Assembly: GCA_047495785.1 (NCBI GenBank)
Contig: JBLDXI010000007.1
Span: forward strand, 1,612,001-1,676,000
Direction of reading: 5' to 3'
Length of the DNA: 64,000 nucleotides
From: Lepidodermella squamata
Lineage: Eukaryota; Gastrotricha
In this document: positions 41,378-51,095 of the stretch, piece after piece
Layout: every line of letters starts with the position of its first letter
Position numbering within the stretch: the first letter of the stretch is position 1
Notes under the pieces: model-generated
Told to the model about the DNA's origin: nothing
The model's input: only the letters and a program-made list of their open reading frames with translations
Database searches by the model: none
Position numbers and translations under genes: made by a program

Positions 41378-42229
41378 TTATTGAACCTCTTTGCGCATTT
41401 TAGTAAGAATTAGGTCATAGATGGGCAATAAAAGCGCGGCCCCGACAGTTCGAATTGCACTTGAGCCGACCCCGCGATAAAACCCAGCCACGCCGTTTTT
41501 CCGCCAAATTTTGACCCAGCATTGCCACAACGTCAACCCAGACCCATACCTAACTGACAGCCGATGTCGAACAATGTCAAAAGGATAGGCAATAAAACTG
41601 GCTGTTAGCGTTGTTGTTTGCGCAATAGCCCATGAGAAGAAAAACCCGGGCGGGTCGAGTTTGTTCTGTGAAAAAGCTGATATCAGGGTTTCATACAGGC
41701 CAAAATAACACGCTCGCTACACGGTCACGCATTGAAGCGACGGTAAAAAGCCGCGATACCAGCCTCGAAAACTTCGCGTGTAATTACTCTCTGTTAGACT
41801 TGTCAGCTTTTCGCCAATATCCGTCGCGGAAAAACTTGCGCCAAACGCCGAGTACATCGGGTAGAGCGTAACCACAGTTGTCGCGCCAGCCAAAGCTCCG
41901 GCGGCTAGGTTAATCGCGAAAATTCGCTTCGGTGAATGGGGAAAATCTGTCATTTGATCGTCGGTTTGGCGAAGGAGAGCTGCGCGAAATTTCGAGTTGA
42001 AAGCGAACGTAAAACCTTCGATAGGCACGCCACGCATGATGTTGAGGACATTTCCGGACCAGTAGGCCATGTAACGGTTTTGACTGAGTTCTGTTGCCAT
42101 TTCGACGTAATTCGCTACGGGAGAAATTACAGTTTTAGCCGCCACAGTCGCCAGACCAGCCGCCATAAAATCACGTGCAAAATCATTGAAATAAACACTT
42201 CTTTTCAAATCTAAATTCGAGTTTTCCAT
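41378..42229 (-). pseudogene. ADP/ATP-carrier-like mitochondrial carrier with an in-frame stop
   Basis: A single-exon 284-codon frame with the mitochondrial-carrier threefold layout: FARDFMAAGLATVAAKTVISPV, then YWSGNVLNIMRGVPIEGFTFAF (compare the GN.xNVIRYFPTQALNFAF region of ADP/ATP carriers), FRGWYRGFLPS, and FIAYPFDIVRHRLS. A TAG at 41717-41719 interrupts the conserved YRA.YFG motif exactly at the Tyr codon, where its neighbour has TAT. The rest reads through cleanly to a TAA at 41378. The RRRMMM nucleotide-carrier signature is absent (RHRLSVR instead), and the first two PX[DE]XX[KR] motifs are degenerate. So it is either a very young pseudogene or an already divergent carrier carrying a nonsense allele. 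It lies 61 bp from a related gene and is probably a tandem duplicate. Confidence 0.72.
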
Positions 42230-42290
42230 ATTTTTTCTATGAAAAATGAAAAAAATACCATTGGATTTGTGTTTTAATTTTTTTTAAATT

Positions 42291-43404
42291 TTAGGCACTG
42301 TGCCTTTGGTCTTCAAAAGCCTCGTGTTGTTTCATGTTTTTCTTGACAATTCCGTAAAAAACGAGAGTCAGAGACGCGCCAATATTGCGCATGCCACTAG
42401 CCAGGCCGCCCTTGTAAAAACCGCCCTCATTTCGGACACTTTCAACAGCGCGCCACAAGGAAGGCTGGCGATGCAGGCCCCTACCCTCAGCGTGCATGCC
42501 GATGTAATGACGGCGAACCATGTCGAGCGGGTAGACGAAGTAGGCTGTTGCGGTTGTAGTCAGCCAGGCAATGGTCCAGTCAGTGATGAAATTCGAGTTG
42601 CCAGGGTACGTGTTCAGGTAGCTTTGGGCTGTGTCGTAGAAACCGAAATAACCGGCGCGATACAGGGCGGAGCAGCCGAGGGAAGGCAACAGGCCACGGT
42701 AAACCCCGAAAAAACCATGCGATCGAAGTTTAGCTGAAACAATTCCAAAAATAAAAAATTTGAAAATTGGGTGAAACTTTTAAATTCATAAAATTCATTG
42801 TAAAATTAAAATTAAAATTGAATAAAATTAAATTAAAAAAATAAATTAAATTAAAAATAAATTTATAAAATTTCAAATTTAACTAAATTTTGAAAATTTA
42901 ATTTAATTCAATTTGAATTATACCGAGAACAGCTTTTTGGTAAGTTTTGAGGCGATGATGGCCAATAGGCTTCGTCTCGTCTAGCTCCAATATTGGCGAT
43001 GTAACAGGATAGACAATCAGAACCGTGCTCAAACCAGCCGCAGCTCCGGCCGCTAAGTTGGCCCCGGCAAATTTGTAAAAATCAACGCCAGAATCCGTGC
43101 TTTGCGTTGTTTGAAACGCGCGTTTGTAGTGGTCGTAGAAAGAAAATGCGATGCCGTCGATGAACATTGTTCGGGGCAGGCTGCGTAGGTTATCTGACCA
43201 GAAGTAGCGGTCGTAGTGCGGCTGGGAAACCAGGCTGCCGTATAGCTTCACGCGTTCAACGCCGGCAAACATGAATTTACCGACCCCGGTGGCTAGGGCG
43301 CCGGCGAGAAAGTCACGTGACATGGCGTGGGCCATGTCGAACTGCGAGCCTTCCGGCGCATGGGGAACGACTGAATCTAGGTTTGAAGCTGCTGTAGAAT
43401 TCAT
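42291..43404 (-). CDS. Divergent ADP/ATP-carrier-like mitochondrial carrier
   Basis: Two exons, 42924-43404 and 42291-42733, separated by an AT-rich 190-bp intron, encode 307 residues, the normal carrier length. The features are SRDFLAGALATGVGKFMFAG, VERVKLYGSL (from the APIERVKLLLQ type, proline lost), ANLAAGAAAGLSTVLIVYPV, GVYRGLLPSLGCSALYRAGYFGFYDT, and YFVYPLDMVRRHYIGM in place of YPFDTVRRRMMMQ. Loss of the RRRMMM signature and of the second PX[DE]XX[KR] motif argues against ordinary ADP/ATP exchange. An upstream in-frame ATG at 43494 would add 30 hydrophobic residues; I prefer 43404. Expected in the mitochondrial inner membrane, substrate unknown. Confidence 0.8.
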
Positions 43405-44446
43405 GACTGTAAAGCAAACAATTATAAACAGAGCTCGAAGTTGAACTGAGACTGAGACGTGAGGCCATAGGTTACGCAATTGATTGCCTAACAAACGGAA
43501 AAATCAGAGAAAACGTGTCGGTTTTTTCAGGACAAAATGAAAATAATTTGCGCGAGTGTCTGAATTGTCGAAACTGCCGATACTGGCTGAATAAACCTTC
43601 GAGGAGGTAGCAAAAGTTTTTTCATAATTTTTTCCATCGGACCACCTTTCGTCCTGCACAAACCTCACGGCGATCGGAATTTGAATTAATTTTTGGAAAA
43701 TCTTCCAAGCGGATTTCAACGTAGCGTGTGCATTTCAAACAAAAATCTTATTCGGATTATTAAATAGCCAAGAATAGATAAAATCACTTTTGGTCTCAAA
43801 TTTCAAAACCTTCCAAGGAAAGGCAGACTGTGAATGGCGGAAAAGATGTAGTTTTTTTACCAAGAATTTATCCTTCGTTACGGGTTACGGTACCCTGACC
43901 AGGTTTTTTCCATCTTTAATCTTCAATTTCATGTAAAAATTTGTGAGGAAATTCCGTCTGACTCTTTCATGTCACTTGTTAACGAAACTCCAGCCGTGGT
44001 AAATAGTCATGAATTTTCCTCATTCGATATTCGATCGAACTCCGCCTTATAAATTGTTTGCAAAAGTTGCATTCAGGCGGTCGTATTTTTTATGCCTCGG
44101 GAGTTCGAAGACATTATTCTTCGACCTCATCGCAGCAAAATCGGCGACGCAACGCGCGCTACGGCGCATAAAAAACAGCACACGTGTGATAATCGCTAAT
44201 CATGCGAAATAAGACAGAGGTAATAAAAATTAACGGGTTGCCGCTCATTTTTCTGCTATAACGCAATTTCCACGCCGCATAAAGCGGCGAAGATAAATGG
44301 TCACCTGTCAAGAAGTGGAATCACTGGTTCGGAAGAGCTGCGAATCACCCTAATTAGTACATGTCCTCGGTATAAAATGGCGAGAAAAGTCTCTAGAACC
44401 ACACATTTTCGCGCAGTCTTTCTACTTGCATTTTTTTATTCGCATA
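43405..44446. other. Divergent intergenic region between carrier and neuropeptide genes
   Basis: About 1 kb with no recognisable gene. It holds the promoter of the minus-strand carrier and, near its right end, a TATA box for the precursor gene. Confidence 0.45.
44371..44377 (+). promoter_or_regulatory. TATA box of the neuropeptide-like gene
   Basis: TATAAAA lies 70 bp before the start codon, placing transcription start near 44400, just before the TTTTCGCGCAGTC stretch. The position and the short 5' leader are typical of a strong core promoter. Confidence 0.6.
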
Positions 44447-45196
44447 ATGACAAACCTCAACATTTTCGGCGCTGTCCTAATGGCTGTGTTGGCCATCGTC
44501 GTTGCAAGACCTAGCCGTATTAGGTCGATCCGTGACGATTGGGGCAATTCGGCAGAATTCGCAAAATGCTCCACGCCTGAAGTTGCGAAAAAGAACTGCC
44601 CGGAAGATCTGTGCCCTCTCATGTTGAAATCAGCGTTCGTTCTTCAAAGCCCTATTTGCTCAAGTAAGAATTTCTTATAATTTTTATAAATATAATCTGG
44701 TTTTACCCCCTGGTTTACAGAGGAATTGAAGAAGCTGAACTGCACTGTAGTTCAATGCTTCGGCAAATGCGATGTTAAGTTCAGCCGTGATGGCAAGGCC
44801 GTCGATTGCTGGGGCGATTTCGATGATGTCCAATTTGAGGAGGATAAACAGAGTCAGAAGGAAGAAGAGCCACTCGAGTTGGGCTTCAACGACGACGAGG
44901 AGGAAGAACAAGATCAGGACACCAAGTTCGACATTGTTAACGACGACATTTACTACGATCAAGAGGACGAGCTGGAAAAGCGGGTCACCCGTAGCAACAT
45001 CGAAAAGCGGGGCACGAGGTTCGCGGACATGCAAAAACGGGGTGTCACTCGTAGCAGCATCGAAAAGCGCGGCACGAGGTTCGCGAACATCGAAAAGCGG
45101 GGCACAAGGTTCGCGGACATGCAAAAACGGGGTGTCACTCCTAGCGGCATCCAAAAGCTGTCGCCTGCAAAATTTGCCTTTCGTCAGTACTACTGA
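44447..45196 (+). CDS. Neuropeptide-like precursor with repeated KR-bounded peptides
   Basis: Two exons, 44447..44663 and 44721..45196 (57-bp intron), encode 230 residues. Signal peptide MTNLNIFGAVLMAVLAIVVA is followed by a region with several cysteines (AKCSTPEVAKKNCPEDLCP, LNCTVVQCFGKCD), then a long acidic spacer rich in Glu and Asp. The C-terminal quarter is a series of short units separated by KR: VTRSNIE, GTRFADMQ, GVTRSSIE, GTRFANIE, GTRFADMQ and GVTPSGIQ. Such spacing is what proprotein convertases act on in the regulated secretory pathway. No Gly precedes the KR sites, so the peptides would be non-amidated. I recognise no known family. The acidic spacer plus repeated dibasic units is typical of secreted peptide precursors; the peptide function is unknown. 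Confidence 0.75.
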
Positions 45197-45432
45197 AGAC
45201 ATCGAGGGGATAATTGAATTTTTCTACCCAGACTAAGCAATGATTTTTAACAATAATTATACTAATACATCATGCAAATTGACGAGAGAATCTTTCTTCG
45301 AATTTCCGTGAATAAAATGTTTAATTTGGACGAATATGAAATCCTTCGATGGAACTCGCTCATGAGAACAGAAAAATTCGGCGCCAGGCAAAATATTGAA
45401 AAGTACCAAACCATTTACGATCCGGAACCATC

Positions 45433-45462
45433 CGGTCTGCCATTTTCCGATGGGGCAGACCG
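45433..45462. other. Perfect 9-bp stem palindrome after the precursor gene
   Basis: CGGTCTGCC and GGCAGACCG bracket a 12-base loop. It is just left of a larger foldback tract (45480-45610), possibly its edge or a separate structured site. Confidence 0.4.
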
Positions 45463-45479
45463 TAAAAACAGAAAATAGC

Positions 45480-45610
45480 CAAAACAGCAAATGCGACAAA
45501 ACAGCAAATTTTTTAACTTGCATTTTAACACAATGCATTTTTTCCATTGTACTTTTTTGCTGTTTTGTTGCAAAATAAAAATATTTTGTTTCGTCGCATT
45601 TGCTGTTCTG
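45480..45610. repeat. Nested inverted repeat (foldback tract)
   Basis: CAAAACAGCAAATGCGAC at 45480-45497 matches the reverse complement of 45593-45610 at 17 of 18 bases. A second inner pair, ACAAAACAGCAAA at about 45496 and its complement at about 45558, nests inside. The motif AACAGCAAA recurs several times. Likely a small non-autonomous element. Confidence 0.6.
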
Positions 45611-45871
45611 CGAAGTTGCTGTTTTGTCGCCGTACCCGGAACAATTGTCCGTAAATATTTTGATTTGAAAAGGTGTTCACCCAAGGTATTTTGACCATTT
45701 TGTTGAGAGCTCGGGATACGGAATCTTTGCATCCCATTACTTCAAGAAAGGAATAGTAATATTCTATTTCATTATTCTATTATTCATTATTCTATTTCGA
45801 TTAATTTTCCATTAATTTTAATCTTTATTTTACGTAAATAAAATCAAGTAATTTCAAGGTACAGTTTTCGG

Positions 45872-46081
45872 CTAAATCCTTATAACAGGAGTAATGGACG
45901 AATTTTCCTCAAAGATTTGAGCCACAAATGGCGTCAGAACATAACTTGGCGTAACTTGGCTAATAAACAGAAAAATTTCGCGTTTGACTCCACTTGGCGC
46001 GTAATACCAGAATCGGAATCCGAACAAATAACAAAGTGGTAACATGCTATAGAAGGCAAATATTGAGAGCTTTGTTTTCAT
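45872..46081 (-). CDS. Possible small membrane protein
   Basis: A 69-residue minus-strand frame starting at the ATG at 46081, with one strongly hydrophobic segment (LSIFAFYSMLPLCYLFGF) followed by basic and aromatic residues and a soluble tail (VTPSYVLTPFVAQIFEE). An AATAAA lies about 40 bp past the stop on the same strand. Length and layout resemble small mitochondrial or ER membrane proteins, but I recognise no family. It could be a chance open frame; transcription data would decide. Confidence 0.35.
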   Translation of the reverse strand: MKTKLSIFAFYSMLPLCYLFGFRFWYYAPSGVKREIFLFISQVTPSYVLTPFVAQIFEENSSITPVIRI

Positions 46082-46188
46082 TGTGCTCCTAGCTTCATCC
46101 TTTTTCAAGACACCCTAAACTTTCAAGATGAATTTTCAAGAAAAAAATCCTTTTATTGAACTCTTTTTTTCTAGATCGGAATTAATTT

Positions 46189-47667
46189 ATGGCTGTGAAC
46201 CCTATTCATCAGCTGTTTATTTGCCGTGGAAAATGCCAACTCTCCTCGCGCGGCTACGATCAGCAGCTATTCCGACTGGCTCGAAGAATTATTGACAAAA
46301 CTAACGGCCAACTTGCAAGTATGACAAAAATGGAACCCGAATCTGAACCGAACACAATCGATCTCGAGCCTCTGAAGCTACAACTACCTCTATTCGACCA
46401 CGAGCTCCATCTTGATATGCCTAAACACGATCGCCTGGTCATCAAAATGCCTCTCGATCGACATAACCAACGCGTCTATCCGATAATTATTGAAATTATT
46501 GCGAAATTTCTGGAAAAGTCCAGAAAAACTTATTTCAGTCCTCAAACCGAAATTTTACTCTGCTGCTACGTCATGGAGCAAGATTCGACAAATTTGGAAA
46601 AAATCTTGGCTGAAATGTCCGATATTCCAAGTTGCATAAAAACTTCGTTGGTTCGATTGTCAATTCAACAGCAATTTTTCGCCGGACTTGAAGTTCTGCT
46701 GAAAAATGGCGCATCGCCCCATTCCAGCCTAAGAATCACCGAAAAAGCTGGTTTAGTTGGTTATGTGATCGACTGCTTCGAAGATCGATTTCCATCAAGG
46801 CCTGACGGGCCGTTCTTGAGCCAAGTTCTCAAATTCCTGATCAAGAACGGCGCGAAAAAACCTGATAGCTCCATCTTCGAGAATCGGACTAAATCAAATT
46901 CTGACCAGCCGAAAATTGTTGACAGAATTCTTGAAAATCGCCAAAAAAAATGCCGATTTTTCTATAAAATTAACGAAAAATCGCCTCGAGATCATGCAGT
47001 TCGGAATACGATCATGCTAGCGATGATGTTCGACGCCGAGGGGGCTGAATTATTTCTATCAGCAACTCCAAAATCGGAATTGAACACGGCTCTCAGGGCT
47101 TGTTTCGACCCATTGCTTATGTACATGTTGGACACTCAAATATTCAACAGCGTAATGGCGTTCGCAATTCTACCGCTACTTAGAGCCGGTGCTGTGCTAC
47201 CCGGCGATTTAACTGGAATTTCGCCGATTTTATCGAAAAATCCGTTTCTTCAATGCTTCGAACGGGCTAAAAATGACTTCTCAATCGCGAAAAGGCCGCA
47301 TTTTATCATCTCATTTTTGTTGGAAATTTGCTCGTCGAATTCGTTTGACCGTAACAAGTTATTGGACACCCTGAACCGTGAAGTAACTTCCAGCTCGCAG
47401 ACCAACCGCCGCCGGCCTGAAATCGCGAATTCGATTGTACTCGAGACTAAATTGACTGCCGTCAAAAACCTGGTCGAATTTCTTCATTTCTGTTTCCCGC
47501 GGCGATTGCAGGCTTTGGCTCGTTCAAAAGTGCTGGAAAATCTGCCAATCGGGGTTCCGGACCGGAAAAATGCCGTGAAAAGTCTGGACCTGCCGAGATG
47601 CCTTGAAGATTACTTGTTGCTGAACGATTTGGAGGAAATTATTAAATTTTCCATGATAAGGCGATAG
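46189..47667 (+). CDS. Ankyrin/SOCS-box-like E3 ligase adaptor
   Basis: A single-exon gene of 492 residues. The C-terminus looks like a SOCS box: FPRRLQALARSKVLENLP, then LPRCLEDYLLLND, matching the pattern S/RxLxxLxRxxIRxxL...LPLPxxLxxYLL that recruits Elongin B/C and Cullin-5. The middle contains weak ankyrin-like helical pairs, for example QQQFFAGLEVLLKNGASPHSS and LSQVLKFLIKNGAKKP, as in ASB proteins. The N-terminal 60 residues are not informative. It would present a substrate to an ECS-type ubiquitin ligase in cytosol or nucleus. The substrate is unknown. The ankyrin part is so diverged that a helical-repeat domain of another type is possible. AATAAA near 47766. Confidence 0.65.
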   Translation: MAVNPIHQLFICRGKCQLSSRGYDQQLFRLARRIIDKTNGQLASMTKMEPESEPNTIDLEPLKLQLPLFDHELHLDMPKHDRLVIKMPLDRHNQRVYPIIIEIIAKFLEKSRKTYFSPQTEILLCCYVMEQDSTNLEKILAEMSDIPSCIKTSLVRLSIQQQFFAGLEVLLKNGASPHSSLRITEKAGLVGYVIDCFEDRFPSRPDGPFLSQVLKFLIKNGAKKPDSSIFENRTKSNSDQPKIVDRILENRQKKCRFFYKINEKSPRDHAVRNTIMLAMMFDAEGAELFLSATPKSELNTALRACFDPLLMYMLDTQIFNSVMAFAILPLLRAGAVLPGDLTGISPILSKNPFLQCFERAKNDFSIAKRPHFIISFLLEICSSNSFDRNKLLDTLNREVTSSSQTNRRRPEIANSIVLETKLTAVKNLVEFLHFCFPRRLQALARSKVLENLPIGVPDRKNAVKSLDLPRCLEDYLLLNDLEEIIKFSMIRR

Positions 47668-47997
47668 CTCATTGATTTCAAATCCTTTGTTGCTTGTTTC
47701 GATAAATGTATCTGCTCGCACCTTAATTTTTGCTAACCAAATCCAATTTTTTGTTGTGTTTTAAATAAAATAATAATTAATGTCAGCCCTGGTGCTATCG
47801 ATGTCTGAATGTCTGATTGGCTGATGTCTGACAAAGTCTGAGGTAAATTTGGTCGATTTTTATGGTGTATCACCTATTCTACATATATCGGAACAGAGTC
47901 TATCACCAATCTTGTCCATCAAGCTTGAAGCCGAGGGAAAGTGACAAGTAAATCGCATTGTTAGACCGACTCACTTTTTATTTGAGCCAATTAAATA

Positions 47998-50604
47998 ATG
48001 TTCGCTTTATTTCTCGCAATCATCACATCATCACCTGCAAATTGCCAGGATTATGTTGCCCAGTTGCAAGCAAATTTCGCAAATTTACCGAAACCCGTGG
48101 CTTACTGGCCGATGAACAGCTTGTTTGGTTTACGAGACATTTCTGACAACAAGATGGATATCACTTTCAAAACAACGGCCCCCGTTTTAGTAACTGGACC
48201 GTTCGGCACGCCAAATAGTAGCTATGAGACAAATAAAGCTGACAATACGAGTTGGTTCGAAACGAAATCACCAAAAATTGCTGCGTTGACGTCGTTCACA
48301 GTGGCGGGTCACGTGATCATCAAGTCGAGAGTGCAAATTTTCGAATTTTTCAATGGGACGACTTTTATGTCATTCCTGTGGCGATTTAAATCTGACGATG
48401 CGGCTAATATGTACCCGAATTTTTTGGGCGCCCAAGTTGGCGATGTGCCAGTGCTGCAAGTCGCTTGCGATTTTTCGACCTGGCGCTTCGTGGCATTTAC
48501 TTACAATGCGGCGAATAAAACGGTTACAACGCTATGCGATAACGTTGTTAGCCCGCCTCTGGTGAAGACTGACACACCTCTGCCAGCTGATACATTGCTA
48601 ATGGGCAGAAGGTATACGATTAACATACGGGAAAATCTATAATTAAAAAAATGTCCCAATATAAAAAAATGTTCTTTTCTTCAAAAATTAAACGAAACTA
48701 AAGAAACTGCAGGTTAAAAAGAAATCCGGTTTAGCCTCGATAATTGCCAAGCTATTCAAATCGGGTTTTTATCGGGTTTTCTTTTCATTCTTCATTCATA
48801 CTCAACCCTTTTTCACGTTTTGTAGAGAAGAGTAAGATTACCCAAATATGCTTAAAAATTGTCGAGTTTTTCAAACACTTGCTGTTCCTTAACCATGAGA
48901 TTCCCCTGGCTCAATTGTTGACCATCAATAGAGCAGGAATCCTAGGAATCCCTAATTTCTGCCTAATTTCGGTCATTGCCTAACAGTAAATGTGCTTTGT
49001 CGAGCCAATCTGTTTCATGATTTTTCAAGCACGTGATCGCAAACAATGATTCTAAATGCGGGCGAGGGGGTCATGCTTCTCGAGTGCTTTGTTACCTTAA
49101 ACCATAAACACCAGAGTTTCAGGCATCACATCGTAACGAAAAGCTCCCAGGTAAAGCAGCAAAGGCGATTTCCTTACTAAGCTTGCCGAGACGAATTCAA
49201 CGGTATCAAACTTAAGGTATTAGCGTAACTGGATGAGGTGGATTCTAATAGGTGACTAGGTCTAGGTGAATAAAAAATTAGGCATAAATCAAGGTGAAAT
49301 TGCCCGAGCTAGCGGAAACCGGCATACGATAGCCAGATATAACTCCTCTGCAATTCTGTATTTGCCGAATAGTTTCTAAAAATTCACCTGACTGGCAAAG
49401 TAGGAAAAACCCGAATTTAGGGCGGGATGCTCTAGTCCGAACCCATATGAGTTGGCTAGCAAAACTGCAAGAGCCATTTCCTCACCGTTACCGAGCCATC
49501 GCTGCTCAAAGTTGAAAAAGGGAACAATTGAAAACCTTTCGACGGTGCCCTAAATTTGCATAAAAGCTTCACTTCTGAACCTAAACTGCATAGGTACTCT
49601 CTCAATTTTGGGCGATTTTAGGCTACCGCGCTTTGACCACTCTGGGCTACCGCAAGTACTGTGGATACTTTGAAAAGTATATCCCAAACGATTATCTCAC
49701 TATAATCGAACTTTGCCAACCCTCTATTTTTCCCCGACATCGGCATTTCTCGAGATTTTCATATTTTTAAGGAAATATGTTTTAATTTTCCTTAGGTTAG
49801 GAGGACCTCTGGACGCCGCATTCAACAATCTGTACGCCTGTGTCTCAATATTCAACACTGCATTGTCAGCAGGCGATCTTGCTACACTTCGATCGCAGTG
49901 CCAACTCATTAATCGTATATGCTCATTCAAATTCCACTTATAACTTTGATCATTTTCACCAATTTGCGCCAGAAATAACCTGCCCCTCAAAATGTATCGC
50001 TGGAAGTTGCGTACCCGACTTCAATGCTATGGGAGGATATCGGTGCACGTGTCAGAACGGTTGGATAGGTTGGGATTGTTCTGTTCGTAAGTTTCCATCG
50101 CTACATAGTCATTGTTTATGGATTAGGGATTCATCTTTTTCTAGCTACTTGTTCACCTCCATGTGGTCTCGGCGGCGTTTGCGTCAGCGCTAACGTTTGC
50201 CAGTGCGCTCCAGGCTGGACCGGCAATCAGTGCGATACGCGTATGAGAATTATTGAAATTCATTTTTTTATTATTACTGTATCCAATGTTCAGCTTTTTG
50301 CCCGATGGGCTGCGCCAATGGCGGTACTTGCTTGCGGCCTAATAGATGCAGCTGTGGCAACGACTGGCTGCCGCCCGATTGCTCGATGCGTATGCCTTTG
50401 TTCATGAATTACAGAAAATGACGTATGATCTTGCAATAGCTAACTGCAGCAACTGCGAAAGGCGTGGCAAATGCATCGCTCCACGAACCTGCGAGTGCAA
50501 TGCAGGGTGGACTGGATCAGACTGCTTCATCAGTGAGTTGAAGCGCGAGAATAAAGATGAAACAAAGATTATTTATTGTTTTCTCAGGGATTCAACGTGA
50601 GTAG
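47998..50604 (+). CDS. Secreted lectin-fold (LamG-like) plus four-EGF protein, plus-strand paralogue
   Basis: Exons 47998-48611, 49796-49914, 49973-50086, 50145-50240, 50294-50389, 50440-50532 and a short end at 50588-50604 give about 382 residues. Signal peptide MFALFLAIITSSPANC is followed by a concanavalin A/LamG-type domain (VAYWPMNSLFGLRDISDN, FTVAGHVIIKS, WRFVAFTYNAANKTV). Exons 3-6 each encode one EGF-like module (CTCQNGWIGWDC, CQCAPGWTGNQC, CSCGNDWLPPDC, CECNAGWTGSDC), all in phase 1, so modules can shuffle. The last short exon is uncertain: it ends RE-stop if its GTGAG is not used as a donor. Likely an extracellular adhesion or matrix protein. Intron 1 is 1,184 bp, against 56 bp in the minus-strand paralogue at 62.5-64 kb. 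Confidence 0.82.
48612..49795 (+). other. Expanded first intron of the lectin/EGF gene
   Basis: 1,184 bp where the paralogue has about 56 bp. No coding frame or clear terminal repeats were found, so the source of the extra sequence is unidentified; an old decayed insertion is likely. Confidence 0.5.
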
Positions 50605-51095
50605 ACACGCATCCATTATTGTCATTGAATTCAACTATTTCACGTCAGGCTGTTTGCACGGCGAATGGTTGCAGTTGAATAAGCCTCATATTCGAATTAT
50701 CAAGAACTGGCTTGAATAGCTGCTTCTCGTTAAATTCGTTGACGACAGATCTCAATAAAAATCGTTTTTGATGTGTTTTACCTTTGATCTGAAAATACCC
50801 GAAAGGACACCCTAGGTCCTACTGGGATTTATCTTAAAGCTATAATATCAATCCTTAGCTGATGGCTCAAGCTAACTTAAATCAATCAGAAAAACGGCAT
50901 TAACCAGTTTCCATCCGGTCTATTCATTCATTGACACGAATGGTCAGCTCGGCCTAGAACAGTAAATAAACGGAGTCAAATACGGCCTATTGTCCAGCGT
51001 CCAGTGTCTACGCAGGAGCCAAAAGTGCTCTGCACCTACGTCATGTTACTGGACGTAATCAGGAATCGGCTGCTTAGCTGGACCTGAATATAGCT
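50605..51095 (+). other. Spacer between lectin/EGF and LDLa genes
   Basis: No gene recognised. It could include a further 3' exon of the lectin/EGF gene (a CLHGEW-type frame near 50650) and holds the LDLa promoter. Confidence 0.4.

Noticed and set aside
22504-41719. TAG might encode Tyr in this genome, given two Tyr-to-TAG changes in otherwise open genes
   Set aside because: Several intact genes here end in TAG (receptors at 4509 and 29260, the LDLa gene), so genome-wide recoding is not supported; two independent nonsense changes are simpler.
44684-45202. 172-codon minus-strand open frame opposite the precursor gene
   Set aside because: Shadow of the repetitive plus-strand coding sequence; the plus frame has a signal peptide, intron and KR-bounded repeats.
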